In this document: one piece after another, positions 34,925-43,923 of the stretch
Numbering within the stretch: the stretch's first letter is position 1
Layout: each line of letters begins with the position of its first letter
Assembly (NCBI GenBank): GCA_964552675.1
Contig: CAZKHJ010000010.1
Coordinates: 1-64,000, forward strand
DNA: 64,000 nucleotides
Source: Sulfurimicrobium sp964552675
GTDB taxonomy: Bacteria; Pseudomonadota; Gammaproteobacteria; Burkholderiales; Sulfuricellaceae
Direction of reading: 5' to 3'
Notes under the pieces: generated by a model
What the model saw: only the letters and a program-made list of their open reading frames with translations
Database searches by the model: none
What the model was told of the DNA's origin: nothing
Translations under genes and position numbers: made by a program

Positions 34925-35197
34925 TTACTTGCTGGGTGGAACGTAACCCTGAGCCTTGTCCGCGCCCGCACCGAAGAAATGCGCCTCGGTCTGTTCGGCC
35001 AGATATTTGCGCGCCTTGGGATCGGCCAGATTGAGGCGGTTTTCGTTCACCAGCATGGTCTGTTGCCTGACCCAGGCCGCCCAGGCTTCCTTGGACACAT
35101 TCTCGAACAGGCGCTTGCCCAGTTCACCGGGATAGGGTGGAAAATCCAGACCCTCGGCCTCGCGACCCAGTTTGATGCATTTAACCGTTCTAGCCAT
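34925..35197 (-). CDS. yggX: Fe(II)-trafficking protein YggX
   Basis: 90-residue protein of the YggX family, linked to iron handling and protection of iron-sulfur clusters from oxidative damage. The conserved C7 is present in T-V-K-C-I-K-L, as is the F-P-P-Y-P-G-E-L-G motif. Length is normal. It may share a transcript with ppk1 because the gap is short. Confidence 0.95.
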   Translation of the reverse strand: MARTVKCIKLGREAEGLDFPPYPGELGKRLFENVSKEAWAAWVRQQTMLVNENRLNLADPKARKYLAEQTEAHFFGAGADKAQGYVPPSK

Positions 35198-35299
35198 GAG
35201 TTTTACTCCCTTTCAATTTAGCTCTTGATAATAACCAAAAAACACCGCGCCAACTAGCGTGCGCCTTAACTTCTGGCCAGATATGCGATAATTCAAGCC

Positions 35300-36166
35300 A
35301 TGCAATGGTTTTTCCGACAATTCGCCCGCCTGCCGCTGTCATGGCTGCATGTGCTTGGCATCGCCACCGGCTGGCTGGTGTACAGGTCGTCTCCCGGTTA
35401 CGCCGCGCGCATGCGCGAGAACATTTCCCGGTGCGGCCTGTGCGCTTCGCCTGCCGCTTGCCGCCTGCTGCTGCGCTCGGCCATCGCCGAAGCAGGCAAA
35501 AGCGTGCTGGAACTGCCGGCGATATGGCTGCGCCCCTATGAATCCGTGCTGAAACTGGTGCGCAAGGTGGAAGGCTGGGACAAGGTGGAAGCCCTGGCGC
35601 ACGAGGGCTGTGGCATCCTTTTTCTCACCCCGCATCTCGGCTGCTTCGAGATCTCCAGCCTGTTCATCGCCAGCCACATGCCGATCACCATTCTCTACCG
35701 TCCGCCCAAGCTGCGCTGGACCGAACCGCCCATGCTGGCAGGGCGCGGGCGCGGCCAGGTGAGCATGGCGCCGACTGATCTCAAGGGCGTCAAGGCTCTG
35801 CTCAAGGCGTTGAAACGCGGCCAGTCCGCCGGCATCCTGCCCGACCAGGTGCCGGGCAAGGGCGACGGCGTATGGGCCGATTTCTTCGGCCGCCCGGCCT
35901 ACACCATGACCCTGGTGCAGCGCCTGCAGCAGTCCACTGATGCGGCCATCGTGCTGGTATTTGCGGAACGCCTGCCGGGCGGACAGGGCTACGACCTGTG
36001 GTTCGAGCCACTGCCGGAAGCCTTGCCGCCAGACACGGCGCAGGCAGCGCGCGCCATCAACGCAGCGGTCGAGAACCTGGCACGGCGCAACCCGGCGCAA
36101 TACCTGTGGAGCTACAACCGCTACAAAGTGCCCAAAGGCTCCCGGGAAGAAGCGGAAACCGCGTGA
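35300..36166 (+). CDS. LpxL/HtrB-type lipid A acyltransferase, copy 1
   Basis: 288-residue membrane-bound acyltransferase with one N-terminal helix and the H-x4-E catalytic motif P-H-L-G-C-F-E (H112, E117). Such enzymes add secondary acyl chains to Kdo2-lipid A. Its 3' end overlaps the next acyltransferase gene by 4 bases (GTGA), and the pair probably acts in succession. The upstream gap of about 100 bases to yggX holds the promoter region, but no convincing boxes. Confidence 0.88.
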   Translation: MQWFFRQFARLPLSWLHVLGIATGWLVYRSSPGYAARMRENISRCGLCASPAACRLLLRSAIAEAGKSVLELPAIWLRPYESVLKLVRKVEGWDKVEALAHEGCGILFLTPHLGCFEISSLFIASHMPITILYRPPKLRWTEPPMLAGRGRGQVSMAPTDLKGVKALLKALKRGQSAGILPDQVPGKGDGVWADFFGRPAYTMTLVQRLQQSTDAAIVLVFAERLPGGQGYDLWFEPLPEALPPDTAQAARAINAAVENLARRNPAQYLWSYNRYKVPKGSREEAETA

Positions 36167-37047
36167 TCCGTCTCGGCATTTTCGTCTTCTGGCTGCTGCA
36201 TTTTCTGCCCCTGCCGCTGCTGGCGCCGATCGGCAGAGGCATGGGCATGCTGCTCTACCGGCTGGGGCGGGAGCGGCGGCAGGTGGCACGCACCAACCTG
36301 CGCCTGTGCTTTCCCGACTTGTCCGATACGCAACGCGAACAACTGGTGCGCGCCCACTTCCGCGCCTTTGGCCAGAGCCTGCTCGACCGCGGCATCCTGT
36401 GGTGGTCATCGGAACGGCGGCTGCGGCGGCTGGTCCAGGTGGAAGGGCTGGAGCACTGGCAGGCAGTACAGGATCAGCCGGTGATCTGGCTCGCGCCCCA
36501 TTTCGTCGGCCTCGATATGGGCGGCGTGCGCCTGACGGCAGATCATCCCCTGGTGTCCATGTACAGCCGGCAGAAAAGCCCGGCCGTCGACCAGCTGCTG
36601 CTGCATGCCCGCACCCGTTTCAACCCCTGTCTCATGGTGTCGCGCCAGGAAGGCCTGAAACCGGTGATCAAGGCAATGAAGCAGGGACTGCCCTTCTACT
36701 ACCTGCCAGACATGGATTTTGGCGCACGCGATGCCGAATTCGTGTCCTTCTTCGGCGTTCCCGCCGCCACCGTCACCGCCCTGCCGCGTCTGGCCAGGCT
36801 CACCGGCGCGGCAGTGGTGCCGGTGGTGACGCGCCAGCTACCCGGCGGGAAAGGCTATGTGGCACGCTTCTACCCGGCCTGGAGCGACTACCCGGGCAGC
36901 GACAGTTACGCCGACACCCGGCGCATGAATGCCTTCATCGAGGAGCGGGTCAGGGAAATGCCGGAACAGTATTTCTGGCTGCACAAGCGCTTCAAGACCC
37001 GGCCACCCGGTGAGGGAAGCCTCTACAGCAGCGCCGGCCAGCCATGA
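36163..37047 (+). CDS. LpxL/HtrB-type lipid A acyltransferase, copy 2
   Basis: 294-residue acyltransferase, paralogous to its upstream neighbour. The catalytic motif is A-P-H-F-V-G-L-D (H113, D118). The start is the GTG at 36163, in the overlap with the upstream stop; a longer frame exists but lies inside the first gene. The next gene (DUF3820) overlaps its stop. Which copy acts first on lipid A cannot be told from sequence. Confidence 0.88.
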   Translation: MIRLGIFVFWLLHFLPLPLLAPIGRGMGMLLYRLGRERRQVARTNLRLCFPDLSDTQREQLVRAHFRAFGQSLLDRGILWWSSERRLRRLVQVEGLEHWQAVQDQPVIWLAPHFVGLDMGGVRLTADHPLVSMYSRQKSPAVDQLLLHARTRFNPCLMVSRQEGLKPVIKAMKQGLPFYYLPDMDFGARDAEFVSFFGVPAATVTALPRLARLTGAAVVPVVTRQLPGGKGYVARFYPAWSDYPGSDSYADTRRMNAFIEERVREMPEQYFWLHKRFKTRPPGEGSLYSSAGQP

Positions 37048-37256
37048 ACCCCGAAGACCTGCGCAGCCTGGTCACTACCGTCATGCCCTACGGCAAATAC
37101 AAAGGCCGTCTGATTGCCGACCTGCCTGGCCACTACCTCAACTGGTTTGCCCGCGAAGGTTTCCCTTCCGGCAGGATCGGCCAGCTGCTGGCGCTGATGC
37201 AGGAATTGGACCACAACGGCCTGGCCTCGCTGCTGGATCCCTTGAGAAAACGATAA
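37044..37256 (+). CDS. DUF3820 family small protein
   Basis: 70-residue protein with the DUF3820 signature M-P-Y-G-K-Y-K-G near residue 14 and Y-L-N-W-F-A. Sometimes annotated as a quorum-sensing-regulated virulence factor; true function is uncertain. Its start overlaps the acyltransferase stop by 4 bases. Confidence 0.85.
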   Translation: MNPEDLRSLVTTVMPYGKYKGRLIADLPGHYLNWFAREGFPSGRIGQLLALMQELDHNGLASLLDPLRKR

Positions 37257-37294
37257 ATCACTCAAAATTTTGGTGATAGTGGGATAATAGCGCC

Positions 37295-37576
37295 ATGAAT
37301 GAACAGCAACCAACCTCCCCCCGCCAGCGCCTGCATGAGCTGCAGGCCATCCCGGAACGGCAGCGTACCGATGCCGAATGGGACGAACTCAATGAACTGG
37401 AAATCGCCCTGGCTGCCGTGAACCGGACAGAAGGCCGCGACCCCGGCCCGCGCCGCAATGCCCCGGCTCCCGCCAGACAGGCCAAGCCCGGCAGCAACGC
37501 CCCGGGCAATGGCACGCCAGGCAAAAAACCGCCCCGGAAATTCCACAAGCGGCCTCCCAAGGGGCCTGCACCCTGA
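37295..37576 (+). CDS. Small hypothetical protein with basic proline-rich tail
   Basis: 93 residues. An acidic helical N-terminus (residues 8-45, with Q-R-L-H-E-L-Q and W-D-E-L-N-E-L-E) is followed by a tail rich in P, K, R and G. No domain recognised. The tail could bind nucleic acid, but that is only a guess from composition. It follows DUF3820 by 38 bases on the same strand. Confidence 0.6.
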   Translation: MNEQQPTSPRQRLHELQAIPERQRTDAEWDELNELEIALAAVNRTEGRDPGPRRNAPAPARQAKPGSNAPGNGTPGKKPPRKFHKRPPKGPAP

Positions 37577-37607
37577 AAACCGGTGCAGCACCCCCGGCCA
37601 ATTGACC

Positions 37608-38540
37608 ATGGACGCTTCAACTCTTCACGCCATTCTCCAGCGAACCGGCGTCGTCGCCGCCACCCATTCCGGCTCCTTCCATGCGGACGAGGTGCTGGCC
37701 GCAGCAGTGTTGCGGCTGGCGAATCCCGCGCTGACCATCGTGCGCACACGCGATCCGGCACAACTGGACGCAGCGGATATCGTGTTCGATGTGGGACGGA
37801 TCTATGACCGGACCACCTGCCGCTTCGACCATCACCAGCTGGAGTACCGGGAAGCACGCGAAAACGGCATTCCCTACAGCTCATTCGGGCTGGTCTGGCG
37901 CGAACTGGGCGCAGCGCTCTGCGGCTCGGCCGCTACAGCGGCGAGGGTCGATCGCAGCCTGGTGCAGGGTGTGGATGCGGTGGATTGCGGCATCACCCTG
38001 TACCGGGAAACCCCGCCTGCAGCGCTGATGTCCATCTCCTCCATCATCGGCGGCTTCAACCCCGGCTGGCAGGACGACGCCTCCCCTGCGGCCAGGGACA
38101 AGGCATTCACCCAGGCCGTCGCCTGGGCAGAAAGCGTGCTGCAAAACGCCATCCGCGAAGCCCTCGCCCAGGAGGCCGCGCGCGCCGTCGTGGCACAGGG
38201 AACCCTGATGGAAAGCGGTTGCCTGCTGGTGCTGGAGCAGGACGTGCCATGGAAGGAAAGCGTATTGGCTTCGCCCGACTTTGAAAACGTCCTGTATGTG
38301 GTCTCCCCGGACACCCAGACCAAATGGCACGTCCACACCGTTCCCGACCAGCCGGGCAGCTTCGGCAACCGGAAATCCCTGCCGGCGGCATGGGCCGGAC
38401 TGGACGGGGAAGAACTGGATCAGGCCACGGGCATCAAAGGCGGCATATTCTGCCATCGCGGGCGTTTTGTCGCGGGGCATGGAACCCGGGAGGGCGCGCT
38501 GGAGATGGCGCGGCTGGCGTTGCTGACCCCCCGGAATTAG
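37608..38540 (+). CDS. MYG1/UPF0160 family metal-dependent hydrolase
   Basis: 310-residue DHH-like protein of the MYG1 family. The metal-binding motifs are visible: T-H-S-G-S-F-H-A-D-E near residue 20 and F-D-H-H-Q near residue 69. The eukaryotic MYG1 protein is a 3'-5' RNA exonuclease; the bacterial role is unproven. The ATG at 37608 is chosen because the longer frame runs through the preceding gene. Likely one transcript with the upstream small genes. Confidence 0.85.
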   Translation: MDASTLHAILQRTGVVAATHSGSFHADEVLAAAVLRLANPALTIVRTRDPAQLDAADIVFDVGRIYDRTTCRFDHHQLEYREARENGIPYSSFGLVWRELGAALCGSAATAARVDRSLVQGVDAVDCGITLYRETPPAALMSISSIIGGFNPGWQDDASPAARDKAFTQAVAWAESVLQNAIREALAQEAARAVVAQGTLMESGCLLVLEQDVPWKESVLASPDFENVLYVVSPDTQTKWHVHTVPDQPGSFGNRKSLPAAWAGLDGEELDQATGIKGGIFCHRGRFVAGHGTREGALEMARLALLTPRN

Positions 38541-38564
38541 GCGCTCACACCGCACTCTGTTATG

Positions 38565-38581
38565 ATGCCGGCCTGCGGCAT
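38565..38581 (+). terminator. Stem-loop after the MYG1 gene
   Basis: ATGCCG-GCCTG-CGGCAT, a perfect 6-base stem with a 5-base loop, 24 bases after the MYG1 stop, followed by TTG only. A weak terminator or a leader hairpin of rhlE. Confidence 0.35.
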
Positions 38582-38645
38582 TTGTCTCCAGTCCTCGCGC
38601 CGCGGCCCTTCCGGCCTATCCAAACCCCCTTCGTCCTAAGACTGG

Positions 38646-38660
38646 CGCTCTCAAAGAGCG
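38646..38660 (+). promoter_or_regulatory. Stem-loop in the rhlE leader
   Basis: CGCTCT-CAA-AGAGCG, a perfect 6-base stem, 28 bases before the rhlE start. A TATAAT box at 38670-38675 lies between it and the ribosome site (AGGA at 38680), too close to the ATG for a normal leader. Confidence 0.3.
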
Positions 38661-38688
38661 ACAGGCCGATATAATTTTCAGGAATTCC

Positions 38689-40038
38689 ATGTCTTTTTCT
38701 TCTCTCGGCCTGTCCGATGAAATCGTTCGTGCCGTCACCGAGCACGGTTACACCACGCCCACCCCGATCCAGCTGCAAGCAATTCCCGCCGTGCTCTCCG
38801 GCGGCGACCTGCTGGCCGGCGCGCAGACCGGCACCGGCAAGACCGCCGGCTTTACCCTGCCGATCCTGCAGCGGCTCTCCCAGACAACGCCGAAGATGCC
38901 CTCAGGGGGCTACGCCCCCGGCCATCATCCGATCCGCGCCCTGATGCTCACCCCGACGCGCGAACTGGCGGCGCAGGTAGAGGAGAGCGTGCGCACCTAC
39001 GGCAAATACCTCAAGCTCAAATCCATGGTGATGTTCGGCGGCGTCAATATCAACCCGCAAATCCAGCACCTGCGCGGGCGTGTTGACATCCTGGTGGCCA
39101 CGCCGGGCCGCCTGCTCGACCATGTGCAGCAGAAAACCGTGGACCTGTCGCACATCGAGATTCTGGTGCTGGACGAGGCCGACCGCATGCTGGACATGGG
39201 CTTCATCCGCGACATCAAGCGGGTGCTGGCGCTGCTGCCCAAACACCGCCAGAACCTGCTATTCTCCGCCACCTTCTCCGACGAGATCAAAGCGCTGGCC
39301 GACGGCCTGCTCGACAAGCCGGCGCTGATCGAGGTGGCGCGCCGCAACGCCACCGCCGACACGGTGGCGCAGAAGGTCTACAAGGTGGACCGCGAAAGGA
39401 AGCGCGAACTGCTCGCCCACCTGATCAGGGAACACAACTGGCACCAGGTGCTGGTGTTCACCCGCACCAAGCACGGCGCCAACAAGCTGTCCGAGCAACT
39501 CACCAAGGAGGGCATCCCGGCGCTCGCCATCCACGGCAACAAGAGCCAGGCAGCGCGCACCCGCGCCCTGTCCGAATTCAAAAGCGGCAAGCTGCAGGTG
39601 CTGGTGGCCACCGACATCGCCGCGCGCGGCATCGACATCAGCGAACTGCCGCACGTGGTCAACTTCGAGTTGCCCAACGTGGCGGAAGATTACGTCCACC
39701 GCATCGGTCGCACTGGCCGCGCGGGCGCGGAAGGCGAGGCGGTGTCGCTGGTGTGCATCGACGAGGCCAAGCTGCTGCAGGGCATCGAGCGCCTGATCAA
39801 GCGCGAAATTCCTGCTGTCGTGCTGCCCGGCTTCGAGCCCGACCCCTCGATCAAGGCCGAGCCGATTCCCAACGGTCAGAACCGGGGCGGCGGGCAGCCG
39901 CGCTCGGGCGGCAGAAACCAGCCGGGCGCACGCTCCGGCAACCGCTCGGCCGCGCCATCCACAGCCCGGCCCAGGGGACCGGCGGGGTCGGGTGCCGGCA
40001 AGCCGCCGCTGCACCGCTCTGGCGGACGCGGGCGCTGA
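38689..40038 (+). CDS. rhlE: DEAD-box RNA helicase RhlE
   Basis: 449-residue ATP-dependent RNA helicase. Motifs in order: Q motif (T-P-I-Q), Walker A A-Q-T-G-T-G-K-T at residues 45-52, D-E-A-D, S-A-T, and H-R-I-G-R-T-G-R in the second RecA domain. The last 75 residues are basic and low-complexity (G, R, P, S, N), a typical RhlE tail. Works in RNA and ribosome remodelling, often cold-induced. The preceding leader has two short hairpins. Confidence 0.93.
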   Translation: MSFSSLGLSDEIVRAVTEHGYTTPTPIQLQAIPAVLSGGDLLAGAQTGTGKTAGFTLPILQRLSQTTPKMPSGGYAPGHHPIRALMLTPTRELAAQVEESVRTYGKYLKLKSMVMFGGVNINPQIQHLRGRVDILVATPGRLLDHVQQKTVDLSHIEILVLDEADRMLDMGFIRDIKRVLALLPKHRQNLLFSATFSDEIKALADGLLDKPALIEVARRNATADTVAQKVYKVDRERKRELLAHLIREHNWHQVLVFTRTKHGANKLSEQLTKEGIPALAIHGNKSQAARTRALSEFKSGKLQVLVATDIAARGIDISELPHVVNFELPNVAEDYVHRIGRTGRAGAEGEAVSLVCIDEAKLLQGIERLIKREIPAVVLPGFEPDPSIKAEPIPNGQNRGGGQPRSGGRNQPGARSGNRSAAPSTARPRGPAGSGAGKPPLHRSGGRGR

Positions 40039-40060
40039 TCAAGGCAAATCAGGAGAAGGG

Positions 40061-40435
40061 CTAATCGCCTCCCTTTTTCCTGCCCTGTGCGTACCACACC
40101 GCATACACCAGCCCATTCAGGACCAGCACGCCCAGCCCCAGTACCAGTTGCAGCTCGCGCGTCAGTTCGGCCGGGTAGATCAGGGGAAGGAGATAGTGTT
40201 CGGTAAAGCCGCTGGCGTAGCCCTGGCTGCCGCCCGACTGGCGCAGCCAGTTTTCCAGCGGCGTGAGCGGACAGATCCAGCCGCTGAATTCGATCAGCGC
40301 CCCCCAGAGCGCCGCCGGAACGTGAACCCAGGCCAGGCGGCGCCATTTCAGGGCAAGAAACCCACCCAGCACCACGAACAGGATGAACGCAAAGTGAAGC
40401 AGGACGACCAGGTCTGCCGCCAAGTCCTGCGCCAT
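40061..40435 (-). CDS. DUF2784 membrane protein
   Basis: 124-residue protein with three to four predicted membrane helices, and the DUF2784 pattern of an N-terminal D-L-V-V-L-L-H-F-A-F followed by a W-x-H-V segment and C-P-L-T-P-L-E. Function unknown. It converges on rhlE and follows the methyltransferase gene directly with no gap. Confidence 0.8.
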   Translation of the reverse strand: MAQDLAADLVVLLHFAFILFVVLGGFLALKWRRLAWVHVPAALWGALIEFSGWICPLTPLENWLRQSGGSQGYASGFTEHYLLPLIYPAELTRELQLVLGLGVLVLNGLVYAVWYAQGRKKGGD

Positions 40436-41191
40436 TTACCGCTTCCTGCCCACCCGCAGCGATAGCGGCCATGTCACACGCCGCGAACGGTCCAGATCGC
40501 CCCACAGGGGAGCCAGCGCCTCGGCCAGGGCATCCACCGGGTCAGCGCCCCGTGCGGCGACATAGCGGCCGGTTGCCGACCAGCTGCGGAAATAGCCGAG
40601 CAATTCCGGCAGGGTCCAGAGGGTTTCCATGCTGAATCCGGGGGAAGGCATTTCGGCAAAGGGGAAGGGCAGGGTGCGGTAGCCGCTTTCCACGTGACGA
40701 CGCTCCGGCTGCCAGTAGGGGCCGACTGTTTCGTGATAGAAGGCCTGCACGCGGGCATCTATCTCCTCCCCCTCCACCCTCAGCACGCCATAAGTCCAGA
40801 CGGCCAGTATTCCGTCCGGTTTCAGCGCCCGGCGCGCTTCGGCGTAGAATCGGTCAAGGTCGAACCAGTGCAGCGCCTGGGCGACGGTGATGAGGTCAAG
40901 CGAAGCGTCCGGCAGGCCAGAGGCTTCCGCCGGGGCAACGCGAAACTCGACGCCCGGATGTGGAGTAGCCGCTTCGATCTGAGCCCGGCTGGCATCGGTG
41001 GCGACAATGTGCGCGAAATGCGCGGCCAGATCACGCGAGGCCTGCCCGCTCCCTGCCGCGCAGTCCCACGCCAGCTCATGGCCGGGTGCGATTTGCGCCA
41101 GCCAGGTGAATAGCATTGCCGGGTAGGTCGGGCGAAAGCCGGCATAGCAGGCCGCCACTGGGGCGAAGTGATCATTGAATGGCCGGGTCAT
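40436..41191 (-). CDS. Class I SAM-dependent methyltransferase
   Basis: 251-residue methyltransferase of the Methyltransf_11 type. SAM-binding motif W-D-C-A-A-G-S-G-Q is at about 41-49, and the later A-Q-A-L-H-W-F-D motif is typical of the TmtA/UbiE-like small-molecule group. Substrate unknown. Starts at ATG 41191, overlapping the yceH stop by 4 bases. Confidence 0.85.
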   Translation of the reverse strand: MTRPFNDHFAPVAACYAGFRPTYPAMLFTWLAQIAPGHELAWDCAAGSGQASRDLAAHFAHIVATDASRAQIEAATPHPGVEFRVAPAEASGLPDASLDLITVAQALHWFDLDRFYAEARRALKPDGILAVWTYGVLRVEGEEIDARVQAFYHETVGPYWQPERRHVESGYRTLPFPFAEMPSPGFSMETLWTLPELLGYFRSWSATGRYVAARGADPVDALAEALAPLWGDLDRSRRVTWPLSLRVGRKR

Positions 41192-41859
41192 GCCGACACG
41201 CCCAGCTCCGCGCACAGCCTGGCCACCAGTTCCCGCAATTCGCCGACTTCGGCCTCCAGCCTGGCCACATTGGCTTTGAGCGCAGCAATTTCGCCCAGTG
41301 AAATATCACTTGGCGCTGCCGCTGTTGTTGCATGGGCAGGTTCGGCAATGACCGGCGCCCCGCTCAACAAGTGCGCCCAGCGGTTTTCGCGCGCCCCCGG
41401 CTGGCGCGGCAATTCGGCCACCAGCGCCCCGGCGGGCCGCTCGGCCAGTTCATGCAGGAACGCCTCGACCGCCGAAATATCGGCAAATTTATGCAGCCGC
41501 TCGCTGTTGAGGCGCAGTTCACCCGCCGTCTGCGGGCCGCGCAGCATCAGGGTGACCAGCAGAGCTGCCGATTGCGACGGTACCTGCAGCACCCGTTCGA
41601 GATTGTGGGCATAGCGCTGCACCCGCCCGCCGCTCGATTCCACCACCAGGGTCAGTGCCCGGAGGCTGTCGAGCGCTGCCAGCACCTCCGCCTCGCCCGC
41701 CTCGATCACCGGGTCGCGGCTGGTTTTCTGGTTGCAGCCGGCAACCAGGGCATTCAGCGTCAGGGGATAGGTGTCGGGCACGGTGTGCTGTTTCTCGGCA
41801 AGCACCCCCAGAACCCGGGTTTCCAGCAGGGAAAGAATAGGCAGACCGGAACTGGACAT
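41188..41859 (-). CDS. yceH: YceH family (DUF480) protein
   Basis: 223-residue protein with two winged-helix domains typical of YceH/DUF480. The N-terminal L-E-T-R-V-L-G-V-L-A-E-K-Q segment and L-N-A-L-V-A-G-C-N-Q-K-T-S-R segment are hallmarks. Function is unclear. The C-terminus has a heptad-like coiled coil (residues 185-220). It is divergent from the next methyltransferase gene. Confidence 0.9.
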   Translation of the reverse strand: MSSSGLPILSLLETRVLGVLAEKQHTVPDTYPLTLNALVAGCNQKTSRDPVIEAGEAEVLAALDSLRALTLVVESSGGRVQRYAHNLERVLQVPSQSAALLVTLMLRGPQTAGELRLNSERLHKFADISAVEAFLHELAERPAGALVAELPRQPGARENRWAHLLSGAPVIAEPAHATTAAAPSDISLGEIAALKANVARLEAEVGELRELVARLCAELGVSA

Positions 41860-41933
41860 GATGGGCTCTCATGGAAAAGCATTCATTATGCACGCAAGCC
41901 TGCAACCATGAATATCACCGCTCTTTAAGAGGT

Positions 41934-41939
41934 TATAAT
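41934..41939 (+). promoter_or_regulatory. Candidate -10 box for the methyltransferase gene
   Basis: A perfect TATAAT 41 bases before the ATG at 41980, with a poor -35 (AATATC at 17 bases). If used, transcription would start near 41946, which argues against the upstream TTG at 41947 as translation start. Confidence 0.35.
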
Positions 41940-41979
41940 TTGTCGATTGCCGCGCCAGGCATTCAAACATCGGGAAATC

Positions 41980-42669
41980 ATGAGCATGGATCCATCGCTG
42001 CAGCACCGCATCCCCGAACCCGACCTGATGGATGACCCGGAGCAGGCGCGCGCGTATGCCGAGGCGGATTTTTCTGAGCCCCACCAGGCCTTCGTCTCCC
42101 ACTTTCGCCGTCTTTTCCCCATACATGCGCCACAACGAACTATCGACCTGGGCTGCGGCCCGGCAGATGTAACAATCCGTTTTGCCCGGGCTTTTCCCGA
42201 AACCGGGATTCTGGGCCTGGACGGCGCCGGCGCAATGCTTTCCTTCGGGCACCTGGCAGTGGCGGCAAGCGGGCTGGCCCAGCGCCTGACGCTACGGCAA
42301 TGCCACCTTCCCGACAGGCATTTGCCCGCTGGAGAATTCGATACCGTGATCAGCAACAGCCTGCTCCATCACCTCGACGATCCCGCTGTGCTATGGCAGA
42401 CTGTGCGGCACGTTGCCAGACCCGGCGCAGCCCTGCTGGTCATGGACCTGATGCGCCCGGCCAGCATTTCTGCTGCGGCGGCCCTGGCCCAACAGTATGC
42501 AGCCGGTGCACCGCCCGTGCTGCGCCGGGATTTCCACCAGTCGCTGCTTGCCGCCTACCGGCCAGAGGAAGTGGCGCGACAGTTGGATACCGCAGGGCTG
42601 GCGCAGCTGCGGGTTGAAGCCGTAAGCGACCGCCATCTGCTGGTTTGGGGAATCATTTCGGGAGCATGA
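41980..42669 (+). CDS. Class I SAM-dependent methyltransferase
   Basis: 229-residue methyltransferase with the D-L-G-C-G-P-A-D SAM motif at about residues 57-64 and the S-N-S-L-L-H-H-L-D motif later. Substrate unknown. I start at ATG 41980 (M-S-M-D); a TTG 11 codons upstream is also open. The stop is immediately followed by the CoA-binding gene, so the two are co-transcribed. Confidence 0.82.
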   Translation: MSMDPSLQHRIPEPDLMDDPEQARAYAEADFSEPHQAFVSHFRRLFPIHAPQRTIDLGCGPADVTIRFARAFPETGILGLDGAGAMLSFGHLAVAASGLAQRLTLRQCHLPDRHLPAGEFDTVISNSLLHHLDDPAVLWQTVRHVARPGAALLVMDLMRPASISAAAALAQQYAAGAPPVLRRDFHQSLLAAYRPEEVARQLDTAGLAQLRVEAVSDRHLLVWGIISGA

Positions 42670-43083
42670 ATGTTTGAAAACCCGGCGCCGGACGAAATCC
42701 GTGCCCTGCTAAACAAAGTTCGCACCATCGCGGTGGTCGGCCTGTCGCCCCAACCGGCGCGTCCCAGCTACTTTGTGGCCAAGGCGATGCAGGGGTTTGG
42801 CTACCGCATCATCCCGGTGCGCCCGGCAGTGAGCGAAGTGCTGGGAGAACGGGCCTATGCCACCCTGGCAGAGGTGCCGGAACCGGTCGATCTGGTGGAT
42901 GTATTCCGCGCTGCCGAACATCTTGACGCCATCGTGGACGACTGCCTGCGGCTGAATATCCCCGCCATCTGGATTCAGGAGGGCATCGTCAACGAAGCTG
43001 CGGCGCAAAGGGCCCGGGACGCCGGCATGACTGTGGTGATGGACCGCTGCATTTACAAGGATTACGTGGCGCTGTTTACATGA
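42670..43083 (+). CDS. CoA-binding domain protein (YccU family)
   Basis: 137-residue Rossmann-fold protein of the CoA-binding (YccU) family, with the R-T-I-A-V-V-G-L-S motif near residue 17 and W-I-Q-E-G-I near residue 101. Function unknown. Its stop overlaps the dapF start by 4 bases. Confidence 0.9.
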   Translation: MFENPAPDEIRALLNKVRTIAVVGLSPQPARPSYFVAKAMQGFGYRIIPVRPAVSEVLGERAYATLAEVPEPVDLVDVFRAAEHLDAIVDDCLRLNIPAIWIQEGIVNEAAAQRARDAGMTVVMDRCIYKDYVALFT

Positions 43084-43910
43084 AACTGAAATTTACCAAA
43101 ATGCATGGACTGGGCAACGATTTCGTCGTCATCGACGCAATTTCCCAGGCAATTTCCCTGAGCACGGAACAGTTCCGTTTTCTCGCCGACCGCCACTTCG
43201 GCATCGGCTGCGACCAGATCCTGCTGGTGGAAACCGCCACGCGCGCCGACGCCGATTTCCGCTACCGCATCTTCAACGCCGATGGCGGCGAGGTCGGGCA
43301 ATGCGGCAACGGCGCGCGCTGCTTCGTGCGCTTCGTACACGACAAGGGCCTGACCGGAAAAACTGAAATCCGCGTCGAAACCGCCTCCGGCATCATTGAG
43401 CCCAGGCTGGAAACGGATGGGCAGGTAACCGTCAATATGGGCGCGCCGCGCTTCGAGCCCGCCGACATTCCCCTCGTTGCGGAAAAGCGGGCACTGACTT
43501 ACCCCCTGCAGGTGGGCAGCCAGGCCATTCCCTTCAGCGTTCTCTCCATGGGCAACCCGCACGCGGTACAGGTAGTGGATAATGCCGACATGGCCCCGGT
43601 CAGCGAGCAGGGCCCCCTGATCGAGAACCACCCGGCCTTTCCGGCGCGGGTCAATGCCGGCTTCATGCAGGTCATCGACCGCGGACGCATCAGGCTGCGG
43701 GTGTTCGAGCGTGGCTCGGGCGAAACCCTGGCCTGTGGCACAGGCGCCTGCGCCGCCGCAGTGGCCGGCATCACTCGCGGCCTGCTGGATAATCAGGTGA
43801 CCGTCGGCACCCGGGGAGGCGAGCTGACCGTCCGCTGGGCAGGAGAGGGCCAGCCAGTGTGGATGACCGGACCGGCGGCAACCGTATTCGAAGGCGAAAT
43901 AACCCTATGA
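43080..43910 (+). CDS. dapF: Diaminopimelate epimerase DapF
   Basis: 276-residue enzyme that makes meso-DAP for lysine and peptidoglycan. The two catalytic cysteines are C75 (G-Q-C-G-N-G-A-R-C) and C219 (L-A-C-G-T-G-A-C). The dapF-DUF484-xerC order is widespread in proteobacteria. The upstream CoA-binding gene is translationally coupled. Confidence 0.97.
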   Translation: MKLKFTKMHGLGNDFVVIDAISQAISLSTEQFRFLADRHFGIGCDQILLVETATRADADFRYRIFNADGGEVGQCGNGARCFVRFVHDKGLTGKTEIRVETASGIIEPRLETDGQVTVNMGAPRFEPADIPLVAEKRALTYPLQVGSQAIPFSVLSMGNPHAVQVVDNADMAPVSEQGPLIENHPAFPARVNAGFMQVIDRGRIRLRVFERGSGETLACGTGACAAAVAGITRGLLDNQVTVGTRGGELTVRWAGEGQPVWMTGPAATVFEGEITL

Positions 43911-43923
43911 CAAGGATAGCAAG

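Noticed and set aside
38670..38675. TATAAT before rhlE as a promoter
   Set aside because: Only 13 bases before the ATG and without a -35; it would leave no room for the ribosome site.
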